Below are positions 1 through 5,694 of a DNA stretch of 5,898 nucleotides, in pieces. Position 1 is the stretch's first letter. The number at the start of each line of letters is the position of its first letter. The translations under genes and the position numbers were made by a program. The stretch is from Desulfonatronospira sp. GTDB lineage: Bacteria > Desulfobacterota > Desulfovibrionia > Desulfovibrionales > Desulfonatronovibrionaceae. The DNA lies in NCBI GenBank assembly GCA_003563255.1, contig PWSL01000259.1:1-5898 (forward strand), written 5' to 3'. Under the pieces are notes generated by a model that searched no databases, was not told where the DNA came from, and was given only the letters and a program-made list of their open reading frames with translations.

Positions 1-90
1 AAGAAGCGGCTGGAGCCGCAAGAACTAAATGTTCCCAGGCTGGAGCCTGGGAACGAGAGGTAAGCGGCTGGAGCCTGGGAACGAGAGGTA
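1..90 (-). repeat. Left cluster of GGCTGGAGCC palindromic repeats
   Basis: Two contiguous units are visible. The first (1-55, cut by the window edge) contains two palindromes: GCGGCT/AGCCGC at 6-19 and GTTCCCAGGCT/AGCCTGGGAAC at 31-54, each with a 2-nt GG centre. The second (56-83) is a 28-bp short unit fusing the left half of the first palindrome to the right half of the second. A trailing AGAGGTA (84-90) starts another copy that then diverges. The sequence is the reverse complement of the cluster at 5695-5898. Palindromes with this core are, from memory, frequent between genes in various bacteria; their function is not established. RNA from either strand would fold into GC-rich hairpins. 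Confidence 0.9.
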
Positions 91-155
91 AAACTTCCGT
101 GTGTTCCGTGGGCATAACCTCTTGGCTTTCTTTAAATATGAAACAACATGTTTGT

Positions 156-184
156 TTGAAATTTGTGCTAAGCGCCTAATGTAT
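156..184 (+). promoter_or_regulatory. Weak candidate promoter for the kinase operon
   Basis: The leader between the repeats and the first gene (91-316) is locally AT-rich at 130-185. TTGAAA at 156-161 could be a -35 element; the best -10 at usual spacing is ATGTAT at 179-184, a poor match. The imperfect inverted repeat AAACAACATGTTTGTTT (141-157, 6-bp arms AAACAA/TTGTTT) touches the putative -35 and could be an operator. This is the only plausible promoter I can find upstream of the first gene, but the match is weak. Confidence 0.25.
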
Positions 185-257
185 TGACCTCCGTGCAGGA
201 AGCCTTGCTGAACTCATCCTGCAAAGGTAACCATTCAGGGGGTGCCGCAACGGCCAG

Positions 258-270
258 GGGGACAGTCCCC
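258..270. repeat. GGGGACAGTCCCC palindrome
   Basis: An odd palindrome, GGGGAC-A-GTCCCC, lies in the leader of the first gene. Shorter versions recur in other non-coding parts of the window (2058-2068 and 5644-5653). Because it falls inside the N-terminal extension implied by the upstream ATG at 242, it argues that this stretch is non-coding. Confidence 0.6.
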
Positions 271-316
271 GCGACAGCGGGTTGAATCAGTTGCATCTGT
301 TTACCGCAGGTTCAAA

Positions 317-871
317 ATGTCATCATTGCTGCAAACAAACAAGAATTCTTTTCCCAGGCTGAATAGATCCTGCCTGGTTTTAATCGGCATGCCGGGTTCA
401 GGAAAATCCACTCTGGGCAGAATATTGTGTTCAGAAAGGCAGTTCGCCTGGGTGGACACTGACCACCTGATGCAGGCCTGGTGGGGTATGCCCCTGCAGA
501 CCATCCTGGATCACCTGGGGATGGATGAATTTTTGGATGCCGAGGCGGAACTGGTAAAATCCCTAAATCTCAACCAGACAGTTATTTCCACTGGAGGTAG
601 CGTCGTTTACAAAGAAGGTGCCATGCAGCATCTTGGCAGGCTTGGCCGGATAGTATATTTAAGGGCCGATGTGCGGGTCATCGCCTCACGAATTAAAGAT
701 GCCGCCGACAGGGGCATGGTGATGTACAACGGATTGAATCTGGAGCAGGTTTACAACCAACGCAGACCTTTATACGAAAAATATGCTGAACTGGTTCAGG
801 ATACTGACCGGCAAAGTCCCGGGCAATGTGCCCGGTTTATATTGACATGGCTGCAAAAATTAAAAAAATGA
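317..871 (+). CDS. Shikimate-kinase-fold kinase, probably not acting on shikimate (homoserine kinase candidate)
   Basis: A 184-aa P-loop kinase of the shikimate kinase (AroK/AroL) fold, near the family's usual length of about 170-180 aa. Visible motifs are Walker A GMPGSGKST (24-32), Mg/substrate-site DTD (47-49), FLDAE (72-76), TGGS (92-95), a lid-region Arg132 and RRPLY (149-153). True shikimate kinases have FR in place of FL, GGG in place of GGS, and a second carboxylate-binding Arg near the C-terminus (Arg136 in the M. tuberculosis enzyme), where this protein has Val160. Two shikimate-binding arginines are therefore missing while the ATP site is intact. From memory, unverified, a related Desulfovibrio protein was proposed to be the missing homoserine kinase of threonine synthesis. 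Start: ATG 317 has AGG six bases upstream; the in-frame ATG at 242 would add 25 low-complexity residues across a palindrome. The stop overlaps the next start (ATGA). Family confidence is high; substrate is uncertain. Confidence 0.85.
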   Translation: MSSLLQTNKNSFPRLNRSCLVLIGMPGSGKSTLGRILCSERQFAWVDTDHLMQAWWGMPLQTILDHLGMDEFLDAEAELVKSLNLNQTVISTGGSVVYKEGAMQHLGRLGRIVYLRADVRVIASRIKDAADRGMVMYNGLNLEQVYNQRRPLYEKYAELVQDTDRQSPGQCARFILTWLQKLKK

Positions 872-1464
872 TGCCCCGGGTGGTCTTCCACAAACTGCAA
901 AAGCTATACAGCGATATGCAGGCAAGCTATGATCAGGTGGCATCGGAACTCGATTTTACCTGCAAGGGCTGCCCCGACAACTGCTGCAACAGCTTTTTCA
1001 GACACCATACCAGAGTGGAGTGGGCTTATTTCTGGAAAGGCCTGCTGCAGTGCCACTCTGAAATCCGCCTGGAAATTATCAGGCGTGCTGAGGCTTATGT
1101 ACAGCAGATGCATGCGAATCCATCCTTAGACCGGGACCCGCTTATCATGTGCCCTGTAAATTTTGACGGATGGTGCGTACTTTACCAGCACAGACTGATG
1201 ATCTGCCGTCTGCACGGCGTTCCAAGCACCCACACTGCGCCCGGAGGCAGGTCCAGGGCATTCCCCGGCTGCTTCAGGTGCCGTGAAAAGACGGAAAACC
1301 TCACTCAGGTTCCAACTCTGGACCGGACCAGGTTTTACCACCAGCTGGCCTGGCTGGAACAAAGCTACGTAGGACCCAGGATAGTCAAAATGGACAAGGT
1401 AAACCTGACACTGGCAGAGATGATCGTGCACGGACCGCCGTTTAACAGCGGATTAAAGGATTGA
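868..1464 (+). CDS. YkgJ-family Cys-cluster (CxxCxxxCC) protein
   Basis: A 198-aa soluble protein without a signal peptide. It carries the CxxCxxxCC signature of the YkgJ/UPF0153 family (putative Zn- or Fe-S-binding): Cys32, 35, 39 and 40 in TCKGCPDNCC. Further conserved-looking cysteines are Cys95 (MCP), Cys103 (GWC), Cys113 (ICRLHGVP) and the pair Cys135/Cys138 (GCFRC); Cys62 makes ten in all. The block CP-x6-WC-x9-CR-x2-G is typical of the family, whose biochemical role is unknown. Start: ATG 868 shares ATGA with the stop of the upstream kinase, indicating translational coupling. ATG 847 (seven residues longer) and ATG 871 are alternatives, and none has a clear Shine-Dalgarno. Metal binding is inferred from the cysteine spacing only. 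Confidence 0.85.
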   Translation: MMPRVVFHKLQKLYSDMQASYDQVASELDFTCKGCPDNCCNSFFRHHTRVEWAYFWKGLLQCHSEIRLEIIRRAEAYVQQMHANPSLDRDPLIMCPVNFDGWCVLYQHRLMICRLHGVPSTHTAPGGRSRAFPGCFRCREKTENLTQVPTLDRTRFYHQLAWLEQSYVGPRIVKMDKVNLTLAEMIVHGPPFNSGLKD

Positions 1465-1472
1465 TGAGTAAT

Positions 1473-1476
1473 GGAG
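1473..1476 (+). promoter_or_regulatory. Ribosome binding site deciding the lipoprotein start
   Basis: GGAG lies six bases before ATG 1483, favouring that start over the in-frame ATG 1471, which has only AAAGGA ten bases upstream (1455-1460). Confidence 0.55.
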
Positions 1477-1482
1477 AAAATC

Positions 1483-1989
1483 ATGCCCAAAAACATTTTT
1501 CTGTTTTGCATTTTACTTATGCTGGCGGGATGCTCGCATCTGAGCGTAAAGCACCTGAGTTCCAACCCTCTTAGTTTTGACCAGGAAGAACATCTGCAGA
1601 TGCGTTACTGGCATTTTTCCTATGTAAGTCAGGTGGAAAATGATTATTACCTGGTAAAAGGTACCGGCTACCCCAGACAGGAAAGCCTGCCCGGGTGGGG
1701 CAAGTGGATGCACAACCTCTGGATATCCGCTTATTTAAGCGACGACGAAGGAAGGGTTGTGGCCAGGGATCTGAAGGTTTACCCTACCCAGGAGTTAGAC
1801 CCTGATAATGGAGTTCCCCTGGAATTCCGCCTCAAGCCTGAAAAAATGCCTGCATCTGAGGATATTTTTGTCACGTTTGGTTACCGAATGCAGTTGACCG
1901 AAAGCCGCTACAGCGACCCGAGAACACAGCGGCCATTGACAGGGGAGAAAAGCGTTTTCTTTGCCAGCGAAAAGGCCCTGACCAGGTAA
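1483..1989 (+). CDS. Small lipoprotein of unknown function
   Basis: A 168-aa protein (172 aa if ATG 1471 is used). The N-terminus is a typical lipoprotein signal: MPKN, a hydrophobic stretch, then the lipobox LAGC with the modified Cys at residue 17. The next residues are Ser-His, with no Asp at +2, so outer-membrane sorting is expected under the E. coli rule. The mature part is polar, rich in Trp/Tyr/Phe (for example RYWHFSYV and WGKWMHNLWISAYL), and looks like an alternating beta-strand domain. It has no cysteine after the lipobox and no further membrane segment. I do not recognise the family. It starts 18 bp after the YkgJ-type gene, so it is probably the last gene of group 1. No convincing intrinsic terminator follows. 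Confidence 0.8.
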   Translation: MPKNIFLFCILLMLAGCSHLSVKHLSSNPLSFDQEEHLQMRYWHFSYVSQVENDYYLVKGTGYPRQESLPGWGKWMHNLWISAYLSDDEGRVVARDLKVYPTQELDPDNGVPLEFRLKPEKMPASEDIFVTFGYRMQLTESRYSDPRTQRPLTGEKSVFFASEKALTR

Positions 1990-2057
1990 CCCTGCAGCAA
2001 TACTTCCAAGGCTGGCCGTGCCCGCAAACCAGGATAAAGACGTGCATTTATCCCATT

Positions 2058-2068
2058 GGGACAGTCCC
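2058..2068. repeat. GGGACAGTCCC palindrome
   Basis: A second copy of the GGGAC-A-GTCCC motif lies 69 bp after the lipoprotein stop. A T-rich stretch follows, but the 1-nt centre and 5-bp arms make it a poor intrinsic terminator. The motif matches those at 258-270 and 5644-5653. Confidence 0.5.
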
Positions 2069-2123
2069 GTACTTATTTTATCTGATGAATTATTTTCAGC
2101 TGATGGATTTTGAAAAAGAGGTA

Positions 2124-2158
2124 ACCATGAACGAAAAACCACGAACCAGGAACCGATT
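2124..2158. repeat. Degenerate heptamer tandem repeat (ACCAnGA)
   Basis: Five consecutive 7-bp blocks are ACCATGA, ACGAAAA, ACCACGA, ACCAGGA and ACCGATT, that is, three good copies of ACCAnGA with degenerate neighbours. The stretch also reads as a 15-codon ORF (2127-2174) with GAGG five bases upstream, but the repeat periodicity explains the sequence better. No function is evident. Confidence 0.5.
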
Positions 2159-2173
2159 TATATATTTCAATTG

Positions 2174-2204
2174 AGGACAGGCATCCTGCACATATTTATA
2201 TAAT
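2174..2204 (+). promoter_or_regulatory. Candidate sigma-70 promoter for the histidine kinase operon
   Basis: A perfect TATAAT lies at 2199-2204 in an AT-rich stretch. The best -35 is AGGACA (2174-2179, four of six matches to TTGACA) with a long 19-bp spacer. Transcription would start near 2211, placing the palindrome at 2230-2254 in the 5' untranslated region of the kinase mRNA. Confidence 0.4.
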
Positions 2205-2229
2205 CCGTCAGTCTTCTGTCAGCAAAATT

Positions 2230-2254
2230 ATTACGGGGAACCGGTCCCCGTAAT
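2230..2254. promoter_or_regulatory. Perfect 10-bp-arm palindrome in the kinase leader
   Basis: Arms ATTACGGGGA and TCCCCGTAAT are perfectly complementary around a 5-nt ACCGG centre. It lies downstream of the candidate promoter and two bases before ATG 2257. Possible roles are an RNA hairpin controlling the operon, or a dimeric repressor operator. No U-tract follows, so it is not a standard intrinsic terminator. Confidence 0.6.
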
Positions 2255-2312
2255 ACATGCAAAACGCTGAACATATACCAGGCATTAAACTTATTTACCA
2301 TTTAATTCCCGT

Positions 2313-2316
2313 GAGG
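2313..2316 (+). promoter_or_regulatory. Ribosome binding site deciding the histidine kinase start
   Basis: GAGG lies six bases before ATG 2323. The upstream in-frame ATG 2257 directly follows the palindrome arm TCCCCGTAAT and has no purine-rich site, so 2323 is the better start. Confidence 0.55.
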
Positions 2317-2322
2317 CATGCC

Positions 2323-3843
2323 ATGACCCAGGAAGAGGATTATCTGCATCAGGAACATCTATGTATACTGGAAGAGGTGGAAAAAGGTTTCACTATAGGC
2401 ATTATTGGTACTGGCACCGGTTTTGAATCCATATTGGATCTTACACACAATCCCGACCTGGAAGAGTTTTTCCCGCAATTGAAACTTGTGGCACTTGCCC
2501 AGCCCTATTCCAGGGACAGGCGCTTGCAAAAAGCCCTGAATATGGGCGTAAAACTCTATGATTCATACAGTGAAATGCTCAATGCCCACCCTGAAATCAA
2601 CTTGATCATCGAACTCACCGACAAACAGCACATGATCAAAATGCTGCGCAAATCCCTGCCGCCGAATATATCCATGGTGGATCACAATGCCGCAGCCTTT
2701 CTTTGCGGAATGCTCGTCATGGCCGAGGTCAGCACCAGGTGCAGGCTGAACCTGAACCAGCAGCAGGCCCTGTTTGAAGCGGTCACGGATCAGATCCAGG
2801 ATGATATGCTTCTTCTGGATACAAGCGGCATCATTCAGGATATCAACATGAACGTCATCAAGAGACTTGAAAGGCCCAAGCCTGAAATTCTAGGCAGGCA
2901 ATGCTGGCAAGTCTTTGCCTGTTCTGATGACTATGCCGGTCCGGGCTTCAGCAATGCCGAATGTCCATTTAAGAAGACCCTGGAACATCAAAAGCCGGCA
3001 GAAGCCATGCAGACCTGGGTGGATGGACAGGGGCGGGCGCGTTATTTCAGGATTTATACCTACCCGGTTTTCAACGAAGCCGGCCAACTGACAAGGGTGG
3101 TGGAAATGCGCCGGGATATAACGGTGCGCACCGAGATGGAAAAACGCCTGCAACAATCGGAAAAGCTGGCAGCCATTGGAGAGCTCTCCACCTACATCGC
3201 ACATGAAATCAGAAATCCTCTTTTCGCCATCGGCGGCTTTGCCAACGCAGTACTTCGAAACCCGGACCTGGACTCCGTATCCAGGGACAAGGTAAATATA
3301 ATCCTGCAGGAATCCAAAAGACTTGATAAAATACTCAAAAGCATCATAAATTTCGCCAGGCCCACCCAGCCCGAGCAACAGGAGATTGATGTCAACGACG
3401 TGCTGGAGGATATCATGCAGCTGTTCAACCTGACCTGTGAAGAACAGGGAGTGCAGGTGGATATGCAGAAAGGTCACGGCCTGGCCCATGCCAAGGGAGA
3501 TCCGGAACTTCTTAAGCAGTGTCTGATCAATCTCGTCAAAAACGCCCTTGAATCCATGCCTGACGGCGGTACTCTGACTCTGCGGACTTTTATGGAAGAA
3601 GAATTCATAGGAGTGGAGGTGGGAGACTCAGGTAAGGGCATCCCTAAAGACATCCGGGAAAGAATCTTCAACCCCTTTTTTACCACCAAGGAAGCTTCAG
3701 GAGCAGGCCTTGGCCTGGCCATGACCAAAAAAATCATGGACGACATGGGGGGCCGAATAGATCTCCTGAGTCAGGAAGGGAAAGGTACATTGACAACAAT
3801 CCGTCTGCCTCTTTTTCCGGCCATACCGGACGGAATAGAATGA
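2323..3843 (+). CDS. Cytoplasmic sensor histidine kinase with N-terminal Rossmann-like domain and PAS domain
   Basis: A 506-aa protein (528 aa from ATG 2257). Residues about 24-133 resemble the nucleotide-binding half of Gfo/Idh/MocA-type oxidoreductases: TIGIIGTGTGF with Gly29, 31 and 33 after the first strand, then LKLVALAQP, a GVKLYDSYSEML helix and INLIIEL. A PAS domain follows (about 148-268) with Cys184, Cys200 and Cys214 (ECPFKKTLE). The kinase core is complete: HisKA with phospho-acceptor His294 (AHEIRNPL), N-box Asn403/Asn407 (NLVKNALE), G1 Asp435 (GDSGKGIP), F-box FNPFF (449-453) and G2 GAGLGL (460-465). No membrane segment is visible, so it should sense a cytoplasmic signal. The HEIRNPL box is common in kinases paired with NtrC-like regulators. 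No response regulator is adjacent, so its partner lies elsewhere. Kinase identity is firm; dinucleotide binding is inferred. Confidence 0.93.
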   Translation: MTQEEDYLHQEHLCILEEVEKGFTIGIIGTGTGFESILDLTHNPDLEEFFPQLKLVALAQPYSRDRRLQKALNMGVKLYDSYSEMLNAHPEINLIIELTDKQHMIKMLRKSLPPNISMVDHNAAAFLCGMLVMAEVSTRCRLNLNQQQALFEAVTDQIQDDMLLLDTSGIIQDINMNVIKRLERPKPEILGRQCWQVFACSDDYAGPGFSNAECPFKKTLEHQKPAEAMQTWVDGQGRARYFRIYTYPVFNEAGQLTRVVEMRRDITVRTEMEKRLQQSEKLAAIGELSTYIAHEIRNPLFAIGGFANAVLRNPDLDSVSRDKVNIILQESKRLDKILKSIINFARPTQPEQQEIDVNDVLEDIMQLFNLTCEEQGVQVDMQKGHGLAHAKGDPELLKQCLINLVKNALESMPDGGTLTLRTFMEEEFIGVEVGDSGKGIPKDIRERIFNPFFTTKEASGAGLGLAMTKKIMDDMGGRIDLLSQEGKGTLTTIRLPLFPAIPDGIE

Positions 3844-3865
3844 TAACCCCTCAAGGAGCTTTAAC

Positions 3866-5407
3866 ATGTCCTGCAAACTCAAAAAATTATTGCTCGCATT
3901 TTCTATTGCGGCGGGATGTAATTTTCTTGTCCTGCAAACAGCCCTTGCCTCCCCCTGTGAAGCCCTGTTTTTTCCAGACTCCGTCAGGGTCTGGGATACC
4001 GGGGAGTTCACCCTGCAGGACCGCCGGGGCAGGACGGCAGTCAGCCTTGAGCTGCCAGCCCAGGCCGATCCATCGACCTTGCTGATAACTCCGGGAGACC
4101 GCAACACTGTGTCCATATCAGAAGTGCGGTGGGAAAGGACAGACCCGCAGGACTCAGACCGGATAAAGGAACTGCTGCAGAAGATCCGGGAGCACGAAAG
4201 CCTCAAGCAGGAGCAGAAAGCTTTGATTAAGGCCCATAAAGCCAGTATCTCTTTCTGGGAATCCCGCAAGGAGCACAAAGAAGACATTGAAAAGATTGAC
4301 AGTCTGGCAGTCATGATTTTTGACAACCTTAAGCAGGTCTACCAGGAACATGCCGGAGCAAAAGAATTACTGCTGGATATCCGGGAGAAGATTAATGAAC
4401 TCCAGGACAGGCTGAAGGAAATTACCGGTCCTGAGCACAGGAACTGGGAAGTGCTGGTGTTTGTGGCTGATGCAGACAAGAGGGAAACTGTAGAAATGGC
4501 ATTCAACTATATCCTGAAAGGGAGCGGGTGGTCCCCTAAATACAGGCTGCATGCCGATACAGGACAAAGCATTATAGAATTCACCTGGGAAGCAGAGGTG
4601 TGGCAGAGCAGCGGTCAGGACTGGAAAGACACCCGGATTGGCCTGGCTACCCTGGAGCCGCGGATTGCCCTGGAGCCTCCGGTTCTTCAGGAATGGATTG
4701 TCCGACCGGTCCCCAGGGTGGGCCTTCCCGGCCCGAGGGATCTCAGGATGGCCTCCATGGAGGCTGTCCCGGACAGAGCACCGGTCCGGGAACACAGGGG
4801 ACAGTTTTCTGTGTGGCACCTGGGGGAGCAGGACCTGGCAGCCGGGGAAAGACCCAGGATGAAAATCCAGCAAGAATCCTGGCCTGCGGACTTTGTGCGC
4901 CTGTTGCGGCCGGCCATAAGCGACAAGGCTTTTTTGCAGGCCGGAGTGCAGCTGGATGAGGTCCAGAATATTCCCCGTGGAGAGGCCATGTTTCTGCACG
5001 GTGATGCCATGATTGGGCAGCAGGACTTCAGCTTTACCGGAACCGACAGGAAAATCCATTTCGGCGAAGACCCCTTTGTCACAGCCGAAACCACCACAAA
5101 AGCCAGCGCCTCCGGAACAAGAGGCATTATTCGGGAGCGCCGCACCTACAGGTGGCACTTTTTGATAAACCTGCAAAACAACCATGACCACCCGGCACGT
5201 ATCAGGCTGGAAGAACCCAGGCCTATCCTTGGCGATGATAATATGCAGGCATCGTTTGACCTGACCCCTGAACCCGGAGAAAAAACCGAATCTTTGTTTA
5301 TCTGGGAGATGGAACTGGACGGTGGAGATACCCGGGAAATAGATCTGCAGATAGAGATCCAGGCCCCTGGCGACATGGACGTGGACTGGGGCTGGAGAAG
5401 CAGGTGA
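3866..5407 (+). CDS. Exported DUF4140/DUF4139 (MuiA-like) protein
   Basis: A 513-aa protein. Residues 1-29 look like a Sec signal peptide (KLKK, hydrophobic core, probable cleavage after TALA or TALAS), so it should act in the periplasm or at the outer membrane. The N-terminal part (about 36-95) matches the DUF4140 style. A long charged helical region (about 96-188, rich in E/K/L) is predicted coiled coil. From about 190 the DUF4139 domain shows GWSPKYRLHA (221-230), FTWEAEVWQSSGQDWKDTRIGLAT (split over 239-262), LDEVQNIPRGEAMFLHGDAMIG, and a C-terminal beta domain with LINLQNNHDHPARIRLEEP. Proteins of this layout are annotated as the mucoidy inhibitor MuiA family; the mechanism is unknown. 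AAGGAG lies seven bases before the start, and the gap to the kinase is 22 bp, so the two are likely co-transcribed. The mid-part (about 280-345), rich in Pro, Arg and Gly, looks poorly conserved. No terminator is evident after it. Confidence 0.88.
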   Translation: MSCKLKKLLLAFSIAAGCNFLVLQTALASPCEALFFPDSVRVWDTGEFTLQDRRGRTAVSLELPAQADPSTLLITPGDRNTVSISEVRWERTDPQDSDRIKELLQKIREHESLKQEQKALIKAHKASISFWESRKEHKEDIEKIDSLAVMIFDNLKQVYQEHAGAKELLLDIREKINELQDRLKEITGPEHRNWEVLVFVADADKRETVEMAFNYILKGSGWSPKYRLHADTGQSIIEFTWEAEVWQSSGQDWKDTRIGLATLEPRIALEPPVLQEWIVRPVPRVGLPGPRDLRMASMEAVPDRAPVREHRGQFSVWHLGEQDLAAGERPRMKIQQESWPADFVRLLRPAISDKAFLQAGVQLDEVQNIPRGEAMFLHGDAMIGQQDFSFTGTDRKIHFGEDPFVTAETTTKASASGTRGIIRERRTYRWHFLINLQNNHDHPARIRLEEPRPILGDDNMQASFDLTPEPGEKTESLFIWEMELDGGDTREIDLQIEIQAPGDMDVDWGWRSR

Positions 5408-5479
5408 TTGGACTTGGGTCAGCCTGTAAATATTTTGGAGTAAGTCACTAATGGCTGTAACTTGTTCATCAGAAAAATA
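5408..5479. other. Short non-coding stretch after the DUF4139 gene
   Basis: I see no terminator hairpin, promoter or convincing gene here. A 9-codon ORF starts at 5451 (stop 5478-5480) with GGAG eleven bases upstream; it is too short and poorly spaced to call. The rest of the 491-bp gene-free tail is covered by the foldback element and the repeat cluster. Confidence 0.5.
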
Positions 5480-5645
5480 AGTGCTGGTATCTGTTTAGCG
5501 CTTTGCATGTGGCATGGGGACTGGCTCTTCCGGGACCCACTTGACCCAAAAAATGAGATATTTTAAGCACAAAATGATGCTCAAGTGGGGCCCGGAGTGC
5601 CTGTCCCCTGCTTTCCTTAAAAGCGCTAAACAGATACAGTGCTGG
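5480..5645. mobile_element. MITE-like foldback element with 8-bp flanking direct repeat
   Basis: Perfect 17-bp inverted ends TATCTGTTTAGCGCTTT (5488-5504) and their complement (5620-5636) enclose a second inverted repeat, 5516-5544 against 5581-5608. That inner pair starts GGGGAC, ends CCCACTTGA, and has three mismatches and one extra base. The central loop is about 36 nt. Both arm pairs share the same axis (near 5562), so about 149 nt can fold into one long hairpin. AGTGCTGG occurs directly before the left end (5480-5487) and one base after the right end (5638-5645), as expected of a target-site duplication. The element encodes nothing, so it would depend on a transposase elsewhere. Joining the flanks restores an uninterrupted site ending in GGACAGTCCC. 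An alternative reading is a transcribed structured RNA. Confidence 0.65.
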
Positions 5646-5653
5646 ACAGTCCC
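5644..5653. repeat. GGACAGTCCC palindrome next to the foldback element
   Basis: A third copy of the GGGACAGTCCC-type motif, one base shorter. It overlaps the right flanking repeat of the foldback element, so the element appears to have inserted beside it. It sits in the loop of a 7-bp inverted repeat, CAGTGCT (5637-5643) and AGCACTG (5666-5672). Confidence 0.45.
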
Positions 5654-5694
5654 AATGGAGATAAGAGCACTGCATTATCTTGGGTTGTGGGCAA

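Noticed and set aside
242..316. Upstream in-frame start giving a 209-aa kinase
   Set aside because: The 25 extra residues are low-complexity, cross the GGGGACAGTCCCC palindrome, and do not resemble any kinase N-terminus; ATG 317 gives the usual family length.
2058..2085. Intrinsic terminator for the first operon
   Set aside because: The arms are only 5 bp around a single base, too tight to form a stable RNA hairpin, and the following stretch is not a clean U-tract.
2127..2174. A 15-codon leader peptide with GAGG upstream
   Set aside because: The sequence is better explained by the ACCAnGA heptamer periodicity, and there is no run of regulatory codons or attenuator hairpin pair that would support a leader peptide.
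2890..3489. Minus-strand 199-codon ORF inside the histidine kinase
   Set aside because: It is antisense to the PAS and HisKA coding region, which carries conserved kinase motifs; nothing recognisable is in the reverse frame.
3908..3922. Lipobox (IAAGC) in the DUF4139 protein
   Set aside because: Position -3 is Ala instead of Leu/Val/Ile, and a hydrophobic stretch continues past the Cys to a better signal peptidase I site (TALA-SPC).
3697..4326. Minus-strand 209-codon ORF spanning the kinase and DUF4139 junction
   Set aside because: It covers the 22-bp junction and the AAGGAG site of the downstream gene on the opposite strand; its Ser/Leu/Arg-rich product looks like a shadow of the coiled-coil codons.
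4367..5191. Minus-strand 274-codon ORF inside the DUF4139 gene
   Set aside because: It lies antisense to a gene with clear domain motifs, and its product shows no recognisable motif and a Pro/Gly/His-rich composition typical of shadow frames.
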